Numbered from the stretch's first letter, positions 23,954 to 34,213 are shown. The stretch is 64,000 nucleotides of DNA from Bacteroidales bacterium 52_46 (GCA_001915385.1 MNQK01000031.1:124001-188000); one strand, 5' to 3'. Made by a program: numbers and translations. The notes: a model not told the origin generated them from the sequence alone.

Positions 23954-24379
23954 ATGAAAAGCGACGAAATTGACGCCCTACTGATCCGGAAAGGGATAAA
24001 ACCGACCTCCAACCGCATCCTCGTCATGAAGGAACTCATTGCGGCCACGCGTCCCGTAAGCCTCTCCGACCTGGAGACTGCACTCGACACGCTCGACAAG
24101 ACAAGCATATTCCGCGTACTTGAGCTTTTTGCAGCAAAGGACATAGTACACGTAATCGAGGATGGAAGCCGTTCACTGAAATACGAGTTGTGCCACAGCG
24201 ACTCGCACCACACTCCTGACGACCAGCATGTCCACTTTTATTGCGAGCAATGCATGCAGACCTTCTGCTTCGAAAATGTCAGTGTACCGATGATTGACGT
24301 TCCTGCCGGCTTCCAGCCCCGTTCCGTCAACTACATGCTCAAAGGCATCTGCCCGAAATGCGCCGCAAAAGAGAGGTAG
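23954..24379 (+). CDS. Fur-family metalloregulator
   Basis: A 141-aa protein from MKSDEIDALL. The N-terminal winged helix is clear ('ALLIRKGIKPTSNRILVMKELIAATRPVSLSDLETALDTLDKTSIFRVLELF'). The C-terminal dimerisation domain holds metal-site residues: 'SDSHHTPDDQHVHFYCEQCMQTFCF' with a CxxC pair, and 'GICPKC' with a second CxxC, forming the structural Zn site. Members repress genes in response to Fe2+, Zn2+ or peroxide; which applies is not determinable here, though the length and the missing canonical HHDH string make a Zur- or generic Fur-like protein plausible. An upstream start at 23915 is excluded by the promoter position. Confidence 0.9.
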   Translation: MKSDEIDALLIRKGIKPTSNRILVMKELIAATRPVSLSDLETALDTLDKTSIFRVLELFAAKDIVHVIEDGSRSLKYELCHSDSHHTPDDQHVHFYCEQCMQTFCFENVSVPMIDVPAGFQPRSVNYMLKGICPKCAAKER

Positions 24380-24446
24380 GAATGCATTAAACATAAAACA
24401 TTTTTTCAAATCTGACTGACATATTTTAAAATTTATACTTACTGTA

Positions 24447-24476
24447 TTTGTCATTTATTGATTTTTTGTAATTTTG
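24447..24476 (+). promoter_or_regulatory. promoter of 6S-like RNA candidate
   Basis: TTTG at 24447-24450 and TAATTTTG at 24469-24476, spacing 18 nt. It points at a 270-nt stretch with no open frame but strong secondary structure. Confidence 0.5.
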
Positions 24477-24483
24477 TAAATGG

Positions 24484-24735
24484 CAGGTAAAATCCCGCCA
24501 TGACATTTTAGATTGTAAAGAAGCGTATATGCTCATCTCCGAGTCGGGAACGTAGGAAATTCAAGACTTTTAAGAGAGTGTGCATAGCGGTTTCTCATGC
24601 GTATCGCGTGGGCTGCTATATCCATTTCTCTTAAAAAGGTTTTCCTACGACCTCCGACTTAGAAATCAGGCATTGCAGTTCCACGCTTCGTGATTTTATA
24701 ACGGCATCTGTGGCAGCTGGGGTGCAATTCTTATA
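24484..24735 (+). ncRNA. structured RNA, probable 6S-like RNA
   Basis: From about 24537 to 24664 the sequence folds into one elongated hairpin. The 5' arm (GAGTCGGGAACGTAGGAAA, then CTTTTAAGAGA) pairs with the 3' arm (TCTCTTAAAAAG, then TTTCCTACGACCTCCGACTT), leaving internal bulges. The apex ATAGC…CTCATGC-GTAT-CGCGTGGG…GCTAT forms a terminal stem. A long closing stem, a central unpaired region and an apical stem is the 6S RNA plan, which mimics an open promoter and sequesters RNA polymerase. Rfam's Bacteroidales-1 family, from memory regarded as the 6S RNA of this order, is the first thing to compare. Exact ends are uncertain, and no clear terminator is visible. Confidence 0.5.
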
Positions 24736-24748
24736 ATAATCACCCTAT

Positions 24749-25393
24749 ATGAAAAAGTTTTTAATCTTATTCATTATTTCTGCTTCGATTGGATTATGCT
24801 CTTGTGGAAAATCAAACGAAGAAAAAGCGCAAGATTTGGCAGCTGAATACCTTAAAGGTGTTTTATATCATTTTGACAGCTACGAACCATTGGAGACACA
24901 CGTTGACAGCTCTTTTGTTTCATTAGCAAACGACAAAGAGGCCATTGAACAGACGTTGGATATGATTAAATTTGCCAACTCCTTAGAAAAAACGGTTAGA
25001 GAAAAAGAGCTTGCTGAAACAACCATGGATATATATGAACCTGACAACTATTCTTCAAACTATTCAATAGGTAAATATAATCGAGCAAAGGAAGAGCGGG
25101 ATAGACTTCAGAATCGTTTAGAAAAAGCAAAAGAAAATATCCAAAACCGATTTGAGAGAATTAAAGCCAGACAAGCCGAACTTAAAGTTGACGATTTCAA
25201 TGGGTGGAAAATATATCACAAATTCAAAAGTTTAAATGGCGCAAAAACTATTGACTTATTTGGAGAGTACATTCTATTTTGTGATAAAGAGTTCAATAAT
25301 ATAGAATTTGCATATTCAAAAGAGGAATATGAGGCTATATCTAAAATGATGGAAGCAATAGCCTCATCAAATGATGCCACTGAATTTGCATAA
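24749..25393 (+). CDS. AT-rich coiled-coil lipoprotein, unknown function
   Basis: A 214-aa lipoprotein (GLCSC, Cys19). The middle (about 95-145) is a Lys/Glu/Arg-rich coiled coil ('KYNRAKEERDRLQNRLEKAKENIQNRFERIKARQAEL'). The ends are mixed alpha/beta, with 'FNGWKIYHKFKSLNGAKTIDLFGEYILFCD' resembling the small strand-rich unit of DUF-type periplasmic lipoproteins. I recognise no family. Composition is far more AT-rich than the surrounding genes, in line with recent transfer together with the next gene. No membrane segment apart from the signal peptide. Confidence 0.75.
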   Translation: MKKFLILFIISASIGLCSCGKSNEEKAQDLAAEYLKGVLYHFDSYEPLETHVDSSFVSLANDKEAIEQTLDMIKFANSLEKTVREKELAETTMDIYEPDNYSSNYSIGKYNRAKEERDRLQNRLEKAKENIQNRFERIKARQAELKVDDFNGWKIYHKFKSLNGAKTIDLFGEYILFCDKEFNNIEFAYSKEEYEAISKMMEAIASSNDATEFA

Positions 25394-25437
25394 AAATACA
25401 AGGAATAATATACTAATTTGACTGAATTTGAAAAACA

Positions 25438-26118
25438 ATGAAAAAGATTTTAACAATAATCATTATTGCCATCTTCTCATTATCATCTTATGCCCAAAAA
25501 GATGTAACAAAATTTCTTGGCATTCCTGTCGAGGGGACAAAAGATGAGATGATACAGAGACTAAAGGAAAAAGGATTTAAAACCAGTGCAATCGATAAAG
25601 ACTTCCTTGAAGGAGAATTTAATGGTCGAGATGTTAGGATTCAAGTTGTAACCAACAATAACAAAGTTTATAGAATAGTAGTAACTGACGTTAGCAGTTC
25701 TGATGAAAGTTGAATTAAGATTCGATTTAATAAGTTGTGCCAACAGTTTAATAAAAACGATAAATATATATCTTCAGACGACTACACTATAGAAGAAGAT
25801 GAAGATATTTCTTTTGAAATTTCAGCCCACGCCAAACGCTATCAGGCATTGTTCAAACAAAAACCAGACATGTCTAATCCTTTAGATATATCCAAAATTA
25901 TCGCTGAAAAAGCCATGCAAAAATACTCTCTTGAACAATTAAACAATCCAACAGATGAAATAAATCAATATCTAATGGATTTAACCATTGAAACAGTAGA
26001 TGATATATGTAATCATAAATTAGTTTGGTTCATGATTATTCAAGATAGATATGACGAATATCGTATAGCAATGTTTTACGATAATGAATACAACCATGCA
26101 GATGGAGAAGACCTATAA
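25438..26118 (+). pseudogene. secreted protein gene interrupted by an in-frame TGA
   Basis: Codons 1-91 encode a signal peptide (MKKILTIIIIAIFSLSSYAQ) and 'KDVTKFLGIPVEGTKDEMIQRLKEKGFK', then GTT…GAT GAA AGT is followed by TGA (25711-25713). The same frame continues without a further stop for 135 codons, reading IKIRFNKLCQQFNKND through to a natural TAA at 26118. Composition and style are continuous across the stop, so this is one gene of about 226 codons carrying a nonsense mutation. The downstream part alone has no good start (TTG at 25735). The intact protein would be periplasmic, of unknown function, AT-rich like its upstream neighbour. Confidence 0.75.
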
Positions 26119-26134
26119 ATAGAGGGTATTACAG

Positions 26135-26205
26135 CAACGCGGTTAAAAACCGCGTCTACTATTTGAGCACCAACGTAGTAGACGCGGTTTTCAACCGCGT
26201 TAATA
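26135..26205. repeat. dispersed palindromic element, family C, copy 2
   Basis: AACGCGGTTAAAAACCGCGTCTACTA and its near-complement TAGTAGACGCGGTTTTCAACCGCGTT, separated by about 18 nt. Each arm is itself a hairpin. It lies between the convergent AT-rich genes and rarA. Confidence 0.75.
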
Positions 26206-26293
26206 TTATGCTTATCAAATATAAATCTTGGAAACTGTCGTTTGCAACCGACAGCTTTTCGTGAAAATTGTCGGTTGGAGACGACAATTTTCG

Positions 26294-27595
26294 CTATTTT
26301 TTGCCCCAGCGGGATTGCTGGAGCTGGGCGAGGCGGTCTTCGGCGGGATTGGAACAGGGGTTCCAGAAACCGGTGCCTTGGAGGGCGTCGGGGAGGTATT
26401 GCTGGGGCACGAAGTTGCCGGGATAGTCGTGGGCGTATTTATAGTCGGCGCCGTAGCCCATTTCTTTCATCAGCGATGTCGGAGCGTTGCGTATATGGAG
26501 CGGCACGGGAAGGTCACCGGTCTGCGCTACGTTGGCAAGGGCGGCGTCGATAGCCATATAGGCGGAGTTGCTTTTGGGCGACGTGGCTAGGTAGATGGTG
26601 CATTCGGCAAGAGGGATACGTCCTTCGGGCATGCCGATTTTCTTGATTACGTCGTAAACGGTATTTGCAAGAAGTATCGCGTTGGGATTGGCAAGTCCTA
26701 TATCTTCGGCGGCAAGTATGGTGAGGCGGCGCGCTATGAACTCGGGGTCTTCGCCTCCGGCAATCATTCGCGCGAGCCAGTAGATGGCGGCATCGGGGTC
26801 GCTGCCGCGCACACTCTTGATGAATGCCGAAATTATATCGTAGTGCATCTCGCCGTTTTTATCGTAGGCCGACGGATTTTCCTGCAAACGCTCCGTCACC
26901 GTGGCATCGTCGATGATGACCGGCTCGCCGGCACTGACCGACTGCTCGAGCAGGTCGAGTATGTTGAGCAGTTTGCGGGCGTCTCCTCCTGCAAAGCGGA
27001 ACAACGCCGTGGTCTCGCGCACCTCGACATTGCGTCGCGACAGCACCTCGTCGTGCGTTATGGCATGGTCGAGCAGACGCTGCAGTTCCGGCGCTTCGAG
27101 GGGCTTTAGCGTGTAGACCTGCGCACGCGACAGCAACGGACGAATCACTTCGAAAGAGGGATTTTCGGTCGTGGCGCCTATCAGCGTCACGATACCGCTC
27201 TCGACGGCACCGAGCAGCGAGTCCTGCTGCGACTTGCTGAAACGGTGGATTTCATCTATGAAAAGTATCGGACGCCCTTTGGTGAACATTCCGCGGATGT
27301 CATTGCGGCAACGTTCGATGACGTCGCGCACATCCTTCACTCCGGCCGTGACGGCAGAGAGCGTATAAAACGGCGACTCGGTGGTATTGGCGATAATTCT
27401 TGCAAGCGTTGTCTTGCCTACCCCGGGAGGGCCCCACAGTATGAACGAGGCCACGTTGCCCGAGTCAATCATGCGCCGCAGCACCTTGTCGGGTCCTACA
27501 AGGTGTGTCTGGCCTATATAGTCGTCGAGCGTACGGGGACGCAACCGTTCGGCAAGCGGAGGCAATATCTTTGTGTTGAAATCTTCGTTATCCAT
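26294..27595 (-). CDS. rarA: replication-associated recombination protein RarA (MgsA)
   Basis: A 433-aa AAA+ ATPase of the clamp-loader clade: 'RPRTLDDYIGQTHLVG' N-box, Walker A GPPGVGKTT (55-63), Walker B ILFIDEIHRF (110-119), sensor 1 'LIGATTENPSFEV' and the arginine-finger region 'LLSRAQVYTL'. The C-terminal tetramerisation half is typical ('IKSVRGSDPDAAIYWLARMIAGGEDPEFIARRLTILAAEDIGLANP'). RarA acts at stalled replication forks with SSB. Length is normal. It is the last gene of a minus-strand set, 8 nt after the FAD-oxidoreductase gene. Confidence 0.96.
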   Translation of the reverse strand: MDNEDFNTKILPPLAERLRPRTLDDYIGQTHLVGPDKVLRRMIDSGNVASFILWGPPGVGKTTLARIIANTTESPFYTLSAVTAGVKDVRDVIERCRNDIRGMFTKGRPILFIDEIHRFSKSQQDSLLGAVESGIVTLIGATTENPSFEVIRPLLSRAQVYTLKPLEAPELQRLLDHAITHDEVLSRRNVEVRETTALFRFAGGDARKLLNILDLLEQSVSAGEPVIIDDATVTERLQENPSAYDKNGEMHYDIISAFIKSVRGSDPDAAIYWLARMIAGGEDPEFIARRLTILAAEDIGLANPNAILLANTVYDVIKKIGMPEGRIPLAECTIYLATSPKSNSAYMAIDAALANVAQTGDLPVPLHIRNAPTSLMKEMGYGADYKYAHDYPGNFVPQQYLPDALQGTGFWNPCSNPAEDRLAQLQQSRWGKK

Positions 27596-27603
27596 AGTAA
27601 TAA

Positions 27604-29193
27604 TCAGACGGTTTGTGGTTTTGAATTTTTGAACAGATGCTCATAGAGCGCATCGGCCGCACGCTCTCCGTCGACAGCGGCCGAAACGATACCGCCCGCA
27701 TAGCCCGCACCTTCGCCCGAGGGGAACAGACCGTCAACATTGACCGAACAGAGCGTCGCATCGTCGCGCACAATCCTTACAGGTGCCGAAGTGCGTGTCT
27801 CGCAACCGAGCACAATAGCCTTGTCGGTGAGAAATCCGCGCGACTTGCGGCCGAATTCCTCAAATCCCTTGCGCAGGCGACTTGATATAAATTCGGGAAG
27901 GATGCGGTCGACACGTGCGGAATGGACTCCGGGGGCGTATGACGACGGCGGAAGCGACGCCGAGAGCCGTCCGGCCACGAAGTCGGTCATACGCTGCGCG
28001 GGAGCGTTCTGCGTGCGGTCGCTCTCCTCGTAAAATTTCTTTTCTATTTCCTCCTGGAGCGCCATTATCTTCAAAGGCCCCATATAGTCCGTGACATCAT
28101 CGGGAAGTATTTCCACCACCATGCCCGAATTGGCCCATTTAGTGCCGCGCGAAGCGGGCGACATGCCGTTGACAGCCTGCTGGTCGGGACCGCTTGCCGA
28201 AGGGATGACAAACCCGCCGGGACACATGCAGAACGAATATACGGCACGGTCGGCCACACGTGTAAGCATCGAGTACTCCGCCGCGGGCAGGTATTTGCCG
28301 CGTCCCTGCGGATTGTGATACTGAATTGAGTCGATGAGCTGCTGCGGGTGCTCCAGACGCACGCCTATGGCTATGCCTTTCGGCTCGATGGCCACTCCGC
28401 TGTCGAGGAGCATCCGGTAGGTGTCGCGCGCCGAATGTCCGGTAGCGAGAATGACCGGGCCGCGATACGTATCGCCCGACGCTGTACGTACGCCGTCGAT
28501 GCGCAGTGAGCCGCCATCTTCGGCAAGCAGCAATTCGGTGACACGTGCGCCGAAGTGAATTTCGCCGCCACAACGTATTATCGTTTCGCGCATAGTTTTG
28601 ATTACCCCCGGCAGACGGTCGGTGCCGATATGCGGATGGGCGTCCACAAGTATGTCGGCCGACGCGCCATGCTGACAGAATATCTGCAATATTTTCTCGA
28701 CATTGCCGCGTTTTTTAGAACGCGTGTAGAGTTTGCCGTCGGAAAAAGCACCCGCACCACCCTCGCCGAAACAGTAATTGGAGTCGGGGTCGACAATATT
28801 GTTGCGGGCAATCTGAGCCATATCCACACGACGGGCGTCAACATCTTTGCCGCGCTCGAGAACGACCGGACGCACGCCAAGCTCGATTAGCCTCAGGGCC
28901 GCGAACAGTCCGGCGGGGCCGGCACCGACCACAACGGCCTGCGGGGCCGCACTTACGTCGCCGTAGCTCACAGGGCGGAGCAGCGGTGACTGCGGGGCAT
29001 CTTCCCCGACGTAGACATCGACCGTAAGATTGACCATGACGCGGCGCTGACGCGCGTCGATGGAACGTTTTTTCACTACGATGTCGTGTATCGAATTGGC
29101 GTCGACACCAAGTACGGTCGAGGCCTGAGCTTTAAGAAGCAAAGGAGTGGCGGCAGTGCGCGGGTCGACGCGGAGTTGCAGGTTATGTATCAT
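27604..29193 (-). CDS. FAD-dependent oxidoreductase-like protein
   Basis: A 529-aa flavoprotein. An N-terminal domain of about 85 residues ('LQLRVDPRTAATPLLLKAQASTVLGVDANSIHDIVVKKRSIDAR') precedes the Rossmann FAD site 'VVVGAGPAGLFAALRLIELG' (GAGPAG at 90-95). Further family marks are 'NYCFGEGGAGAFSDGKLYTR' and the C-terminal 'GLFPSGEGAGYAGGIVSAAVDGERAADAL', typical of the widespread uncharacterised 'NAD(P)/FAD-dependent protein' group of about 520 residues found in many phyla. The physiological substrate is unknown. It lies 16 nt after the MATE gene and 8 nt before rarA, so the three are probably cotranscribed. Confidence 0.88.
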   Translation of the reverse strand: MIHNLQLRVDPRTAATPLLLKAQASTVLGVDANSIHDIVVKKRSIDARQRRVMVNLTVDVYVGEDAPQSPLLRPVSYGDVSAAPQAVVVGAGPAGLFAALRLIELGVRPVVLERGKDVDARRVDMAQIARNNIVDPDSNYCFGEGGAGAFSDGKLYTRSKKRGNVEKILQIFCQHGASADILVDAHPHIGTDRLPGVIKTMRETIIRCGGEIHFGARVTELLLAEDGGSLRIDGVRTASGDTYRGPVILATGHSARDTYRMLLDSGVAIEPKGIAIGVRLEHPQQLIDSIQYHNPQGRGKYLPAAEYSMLTRVADRAVYSFCMCPGGFVIPSASGPDQQAVNGMSPASRGTKWANSGMVVEILPDDVTDYMGPLKIMALQEEIEKKFYEESDRTQNAPAQRMTDFVAGRLSASLPPSSYAPGVHSARVDRILPEFISSRLRKGFEEFGRKSRGFLTDKAIVLGCETRTSAPVRIVRDDATLCSVNVDGLFPSGEGAGYAGGIVSAAVDGERAADALYEHLFKNSKPQTV

Positions 29194-29209
29194 AATAAGG
29201 AATCAGAAT

Positions 29210-30604
29210 TTATAGGGGTGTGGCTGACGGCGCCGACATGAATTTGCGGTTCTGCCGACGCATCATTATAATAAGTGTTATCACCGCCACGACGAACGCA
29301 AGGAAATCGGACGCCGCCATGCTTGCCCAGACACCGTCAATGCCGAAGAATGCGGGCAGTATGAGCAGAAACGGTATGAGGAAAAGCAGCTGTCGGGTAA
29401 GCGAAAGGAATATAGACAGCTTCGGTTTGCCGATTGACTGGAAAAAGTTGGTAATGATAATCTGGCAGCCAACAACCGGGAAACAGATAAAATAGACGCG
29501 GAAACCGTTGCGGGCGATGTCGACAAGCTGACAGTCGACAGTGAAGAATCCGCTGATAGTATCGGGGAACAGTTCGGTCACCACCCACCCGACAGTGGTG
29601 ATGCATACGCCGATAAAAATACCTTTTCGGAGCGTCTGCTTCACGCGTTCCCACTTGCCGGCGCCGTAGTTGAATCCAAGAATGGGCTGCATGCCCTGCG
29701 TCACACCGAACACTATCATTACGAAGAACATCGTCGTACGGTTTATGATACCGTATGCGCCTACCGCAAGGTTGCCGTCGGAGCCCGCGCAGTCAAGCAG
29801 CGCCCTGTTGAGGAACACCACCACGACGCATGCGCACACGTTCATCAGGAACGGCGACATGCCGATGGCGTAGATGCGCCGGACTATCGCCCCCGAAAGC
29901 CAGCTCCGCTCGCGGCGGAAATGTATATAGCTGTTTTTCGACATGAAGTGACACAGCACCCATGTAAAGGCCGCCAACTGACCGCACACGGTGGCGAGCG
30001 CAGCGCCTCTGATGCCCCAGCCGAGCACGAATATGAAAACAGGGCACAGGGCAATGTTGACACCCACGGAGAGGAGCGCCGACACCATCGCTTTGGCCGG
30101 ATAACCCGTAGCACGCATCAGGTTGTTGAGCCCGATAAACACGTAGGCAATCGGGGTTCCCGCCAGGATGACCTGCATGAACTCGCGGGCGTAGGGCAGC
30201 GTCTCGGCCGTCGCGCCGAAGAACAGCAGTATCGGGTCGAGAAATATCAGCGTCAGTCCGCCGAATATCAGCGAATGCACCAGGCAAAGGGTAAGCACAT
30301 TGTTGATTACCTCAGATGCGCGGGCAATGTTTTTCTGCCCCATGAAGATGGAGGTGATGGTAGCTCCGCCGACAGCGATGAGCATACAGAACGCTATCAC
30401 GAGGTTCATCAGCGGGAATGTGATTGCAAGGCCGGCGATAGCCATCGCCCCGACACCTCTGCCGATGAAAATAGAGTCGATTATGTTGTAAAGCGAGGTG
30501 ACGACACTGGCAATGACAGCCGGTACGGAATATTGCACCAAAAGGCGTCCGATAGGACGGGTTCCAAGAATAGTCGGGTCGGAATTGGGTCGTGATTCTT
30601 TCAT
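29210..30604 (-). CDS. MATE-family efflux transporter
   Basis: A 464-aa protein with about 12 hydrophobic segments and MatE hallmarks: 'ILGTRPIGRLLVQYSVPAVIASVVTSLYNIIDSIFIGRGVGAMAIAGLAITFPL' at the N-terminus and the mirrored second half 'GVTQGMQPILGFNYGAGKWERVKQTLRKG'. These antiporters export cationic drugs or metabolites using Na+ or H+ gradients. An in-frame ATG at 30613 lies inside the putative -7 box (complement of 30611-30618), so the ATG at 30604 is preferred; the transcript would then be leaderless or almost so. It heads the MATE/FAD/rarA set. Confidence 0.9.
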   Translation of the reverse strand: MKESRPNSDPTILGTRPIGRLLVQYSVPAVIASVVTSLYNIIDSIFIGRGVGAMAIAGLAITFPLMNLVIAFCMLIAVGGATITSIFMGQKNIARASEVINNVLTLCLVHSLIFGGLTLIFLDPILLFFGATAETLPYAREFMQVILAGTPIAYVFIGLNNLMRATGYPAKAMVSALLSVGVNIALCPVFIFVLGWGIRGAALATVCGQLAAFTWVLCHFMSKNSYIHFRRERSWLSGAIVRRIYAIGMSPFLMNVCACVVVVFLNRALLDCAGSDGNLAVGAYGIINRTTMFFVMIVFGVTQGMQPILGFNYGAGKWERVKQTLRKGIFIGVCITTVGWVVTELFPDTISGFFTVDCQLVDIARNGFRVYFICFPVVGCQIIITNFFQSIGKPKLSIFLSLTRQLLFLIPFLLILPAFFGIDGVWASMAASDFLAFVVAVITLIIMMRRQNRKFMSAPSATPL

Positions 30605-30610
30605 ACACTG

Positions 30611-30618
30611 CAAAATTA
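30611..30618 (-). promoter_or_regulatory. -7 box of the MATE operon
   Basis: Minus-strand TAATTTTG immediately before the start codon at 30604, a second case of a near-leaderless arrangement. No good -33 element is visible. Confidence 0.4.
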
Positions 30619-30653
30619 ACGCTTTATAATATGACTTTAGGTGAAAAAAGTCT

Positions 30654-30661
30654 TAATTTTG
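30654..30661 (+). promoter_or_regulatory. -7 box of the HAD gene
   Basis: TAATTTTG, 29 nt before the ATG at 30691 and divergent to the MATE promoter 36 bp away. Confidence 0.5.
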
Positions 30662-30690
30662 CAATAATTTACAAAAAATAGCATATCACG

Positions 30691-31347
30691 ATGGATAGAA
30701 AAGTTGCCGTATTATTTGACCTTGACGGAGTATTAATCGACACAGAAGGCTTATATACAGAATTTTGGGCGCAGACAGGCCGTGAATTCGGAGTGCCCTC
30801 CCCCACTTTTGCCGCCGACATAAAGGGAACCACACTCAAAAGCATACTCAACTATTTCCCCGGCGACGAACTTAAGGCGAAAGTGATGCAGCGGATACAT
30901 GATTTCGAGGATACGATGCAATACCGGATGTTTCCGGGCGTAAGCGAATTTCTTACGGCACTTAAGGCTGCCGGCATACTGACGGCAATCGTCACGAGCA
31001 GCGACGAGGTGAAAATGTCATACCTGTACAAGCAGCTGCCGGTGCTTCGCGATATGGTCGACGAAGTTATTGACGCATCGATGGTGACCCGGTCGAAGCC
31101 CGACCCGCAGGGTTATCTCCTCGCAGCGGAAAAGCTCGGCTGCCGACCGGATGACTGCTACGTATTCGAGGACTCGCTCCAGGGCCTTGAAGCCGGTCGC
31201 CGTGCCGGCGCGACAGTCATAGGCATTGCCACCACCAACCCCGCCGACACCGTACGCCCTCTTTGCGACTATCTCCTCCCCTCCTTCATAGGTTTCACCC
31301 CCGCCAGCCTGCTTGAAATCAAGAAACAAATACGCCCGAGTTTGTAA
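30691..31347 (+). CDS. HAD-superfamily hydrolase, beta-phosphoglucomutase-like
   Basis: A 218-aa cytoplasmic phosphatase or phosphomutase. Motif I is 'VLFDLDGVLIDTEG' with nucleophile Asp10 and acid/base Asp12; motif II 'AIVTSSD', motif III Lys in 'TRSKPDPQGYLLAAEKLG', motif IV 'YVFEDSLQGLEAGRRAGA'. A helical cap lies between residues 15 and 85 (subclass I). The closest groups are beta-phosphoglucomutase and small sugar-phosphate phosphatases; the exact substrate cannot be told. It is a single gene divergent from the MATE operon and is followed by a repeat element. Confidence 0.9.
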   Translation: MDRKVAVLFDLDGVLIDTEGLYTEFWAQTGREFGVPSPTFAADIKGTTLKSILNYFPGDELKAKVMQRIHDFEDTMQYRMFPGVSEFLTALKAAGILTAIVTSSDEVKMSYLYKQLPVLRDMVDEVIDASMVTRSKPDPQGYLLAAEKLGCRPDDCYVFEDSLQGLEAGRRAGATVIGIATTNPADTVRPLCDYLLPSFIGFTPASLLEIKKQIRPSL

Positions 31348-31357
31348 GGTCGCTATG

Positions 31358-31505
31358 TAATGCTATTTACTTAAGGGGCAAGATGTGGGGCGGGGGCGTC
31401 TCGCCCCCGTGGTATTATTTTTATATTCTGAAAGTTACCACGGGGGCGAGACGCCCCTGCCCCATTCAACCCAACTCAACTCAGCTTAGGTAAACAGCAT
31501 TGGGA
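31358..31505. repeat. dispersed palindromic element, family A, copy 3 (worn)
   Basis: The inner inverted repeat is intact (GTGGGGCGGGGGCGTCTCGCC and its complement) and the flanks TGCTATTTACTTAAG / AGGTAAACAGCATT are present, but the outer GTAGGGACGCG ends are missing. TTTGACCGCTAATTATAATT follows, as in copy 4. Confidence 0.75.
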
Positions 31506-31591
31506 CATTTGACCGCTAATTATAATTTTGCAATGCTTTTGACATCGATTGGGACATTGCTTCCTGTTAATCGGCCGTTAAGTATCCGGTC

Positions 31592-32368
31592 TCAGCGGAA
31601 GTCGTCGGGGGTGAGGGTCACATCTATGTGAAGTCCGGACTCTTTACCTGCGTAGCGGTAGATTATGCCGCGGTCGGCACGTGCGAGATATTTGCCCGTA
31701 GCGTTTATCATGTCGTCACCGAGCAGTTCGGATTTGATTTCATTTTCAATTTCGACGGCATTGTCCGACAATACCTCCATATCATATATTTCCTCGTCGA
31801 CATCGCATAAGAATACTATGTTGGAGCCGTCGTCAAAAACATCAATAAGGGTCATACCCTCCTCAATCTCAGCGGGACAGAGCGCTTTGTTCGAATCGAT
31901 TGTCTGTTTGATAATCATATCGGCGCTCTCCTCTTCGGTAAGAGGATTTTCATTCATCTCCTTAATATCCGATGCAGGAATTTCCAATTCAACTTTTCTA
32001 CCCGACTTGCTGCCCCTATATTTCGCCTTAAGTCCGACACCGCAATCGGTCATGAGTTCCACGAACTTTTTAGAGTCGTCGCCCGACAACAAAGCGGGCA
32101 ACACCGGACGTGCCTTTTCCTCAAATCCGTCAAAATCGAAAAAACCAAAGGCATCTTCATTGACAGTCAGATTAAATACAATTAACCGGCCATCCTCGTC
32201 ATAGTCGACACTGTCGATACGTCCGAGAGAGCCCAATGACTGCGGACACGTAGCATTGTATTTGGCGATTTCTTTCTTCAAAGTTTCGATTTTGGAATCG
32301 GCACACCCGGGCAGAACAAGCAAGAGAGCCATGAGCGGCAACAGACATAGAGCAAAATACTTTTTCAT
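31592..32368 (-). CDS. lipoprotein with two tandem copies of one domain
   Basis: A 258-aa lipoprotein (VLPGC, Cys22). Two similar halves can be read. The first is roughly residues 33-135 ('YNATCPQSLGSLGRIDSVDYDEDGRLIVFNLTVNED … LLSGDDSKKFVELMTDCGVGLKAKYRGSKSGRKVELEIPASDI'), the second roughly 150-258 ('NKALCPAEIEEGMTLIDVFDDGSNIVFLCDVDEEIYD … LLGDDMINATGKYLARADRGIIYRYAGKESGLHIDVTLTPDDF'). Each opens with a CP motif and ends with a strand-turn-strand unit. No family is recognised. It is anchored at the cell envelope; the function is unknown. It has its own likely promoter and no operon partner. Confidence 0.8.
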   Translation of the reverse strand: MKKYFALCLLPLMALLLVLPGCADSKIETLKKEIAKYNATCPQSLGSLGRIDSVDYDEDGRLIVFNLTVNEDAFGFFDFDGFEEKARPVLPALLSGDDSKKFVELMTDCGVGLKAKYRGSKSGRKVELEIPASDIKEMNENPLTEEESADMIIKQTIDSNKALCPAEIEEGMTLIDVFDDGSNIVFLCDVDEEIYDMEVLSDNAVEIENEIKSELLGDDMINATGKYLARADRGIIYRYAGKESGLHIDVTLTPDDFR

Positions 32369-32404
32369 AATTATTTATTTAAATGATTGGTCGTTGTATA
32401 TCGG

Positions 32405-32439
32405 CAAATGTAATTATAAAAAATAAATTTTCATGCAAA
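32405..32439 (-). promoter_or_regulatory. promoter of the duplicated-domain lipoprotein
   Basis: Minus-strand TACATTTG (complement of 32405-32412) with TTTG at the complement of 32436-32439; the 23-nt spacing is slightly long. Start codon is 37 nt downstream. Confidence 0.4.
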
Positions 32440-32462
32440 AATTCAATTTAATCAAGATAGAG

Positions 32463-32493
32463 TTGCGCTTTTTACGAAAAATCTGTACCTTTG
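32463..32493 (+). promoter_or_regulatory. guaB promoter
   Basis: TTG at 32463-32465 and TACCTTTG at 32486-32493, spacing 20 nt, 32 nt before the guaB start codon. Confidence 0.65.
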
Positions 32494-32503
32494 CATGCAA
32501 TAA

Positions 32504-34003
<1,500 letters not shown>

Positions 34004-34052
34004 TCGACACGGCTTCATCGTCAAGATGAATGAAACATACCGACAATATTAA

Positions 34053-34099
34053 GAATCCTGACGCGGTGCAATCATCAATCATGCCGCATCAGGATTTTT
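34053..34099 (+). terminator. guaB terminator
   Basis: Stem AATCCTGA(C)GCGG / CCGC(A)TCAGGATT with a short loop region, followed by TTTTT. Confidence 0.75.
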
Positions 34100-34213
34100 C
34101 ATTCCAATTGCTTTTATTATCATCCGGATTATAATAAATCGCTACCGGCTCCGTTAATATTAAGTAACAATCATACGTAACAAGAAAATAAAAACCGTAA
34201 TCTAAAGACAATA

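Noticed and set aside
25711..25713. TGA read as selenocysteine
   Set aside because: No selenocysteine insertion element is apparent, the residue context has no redox motif and the protein family is not a known selenoprotein.
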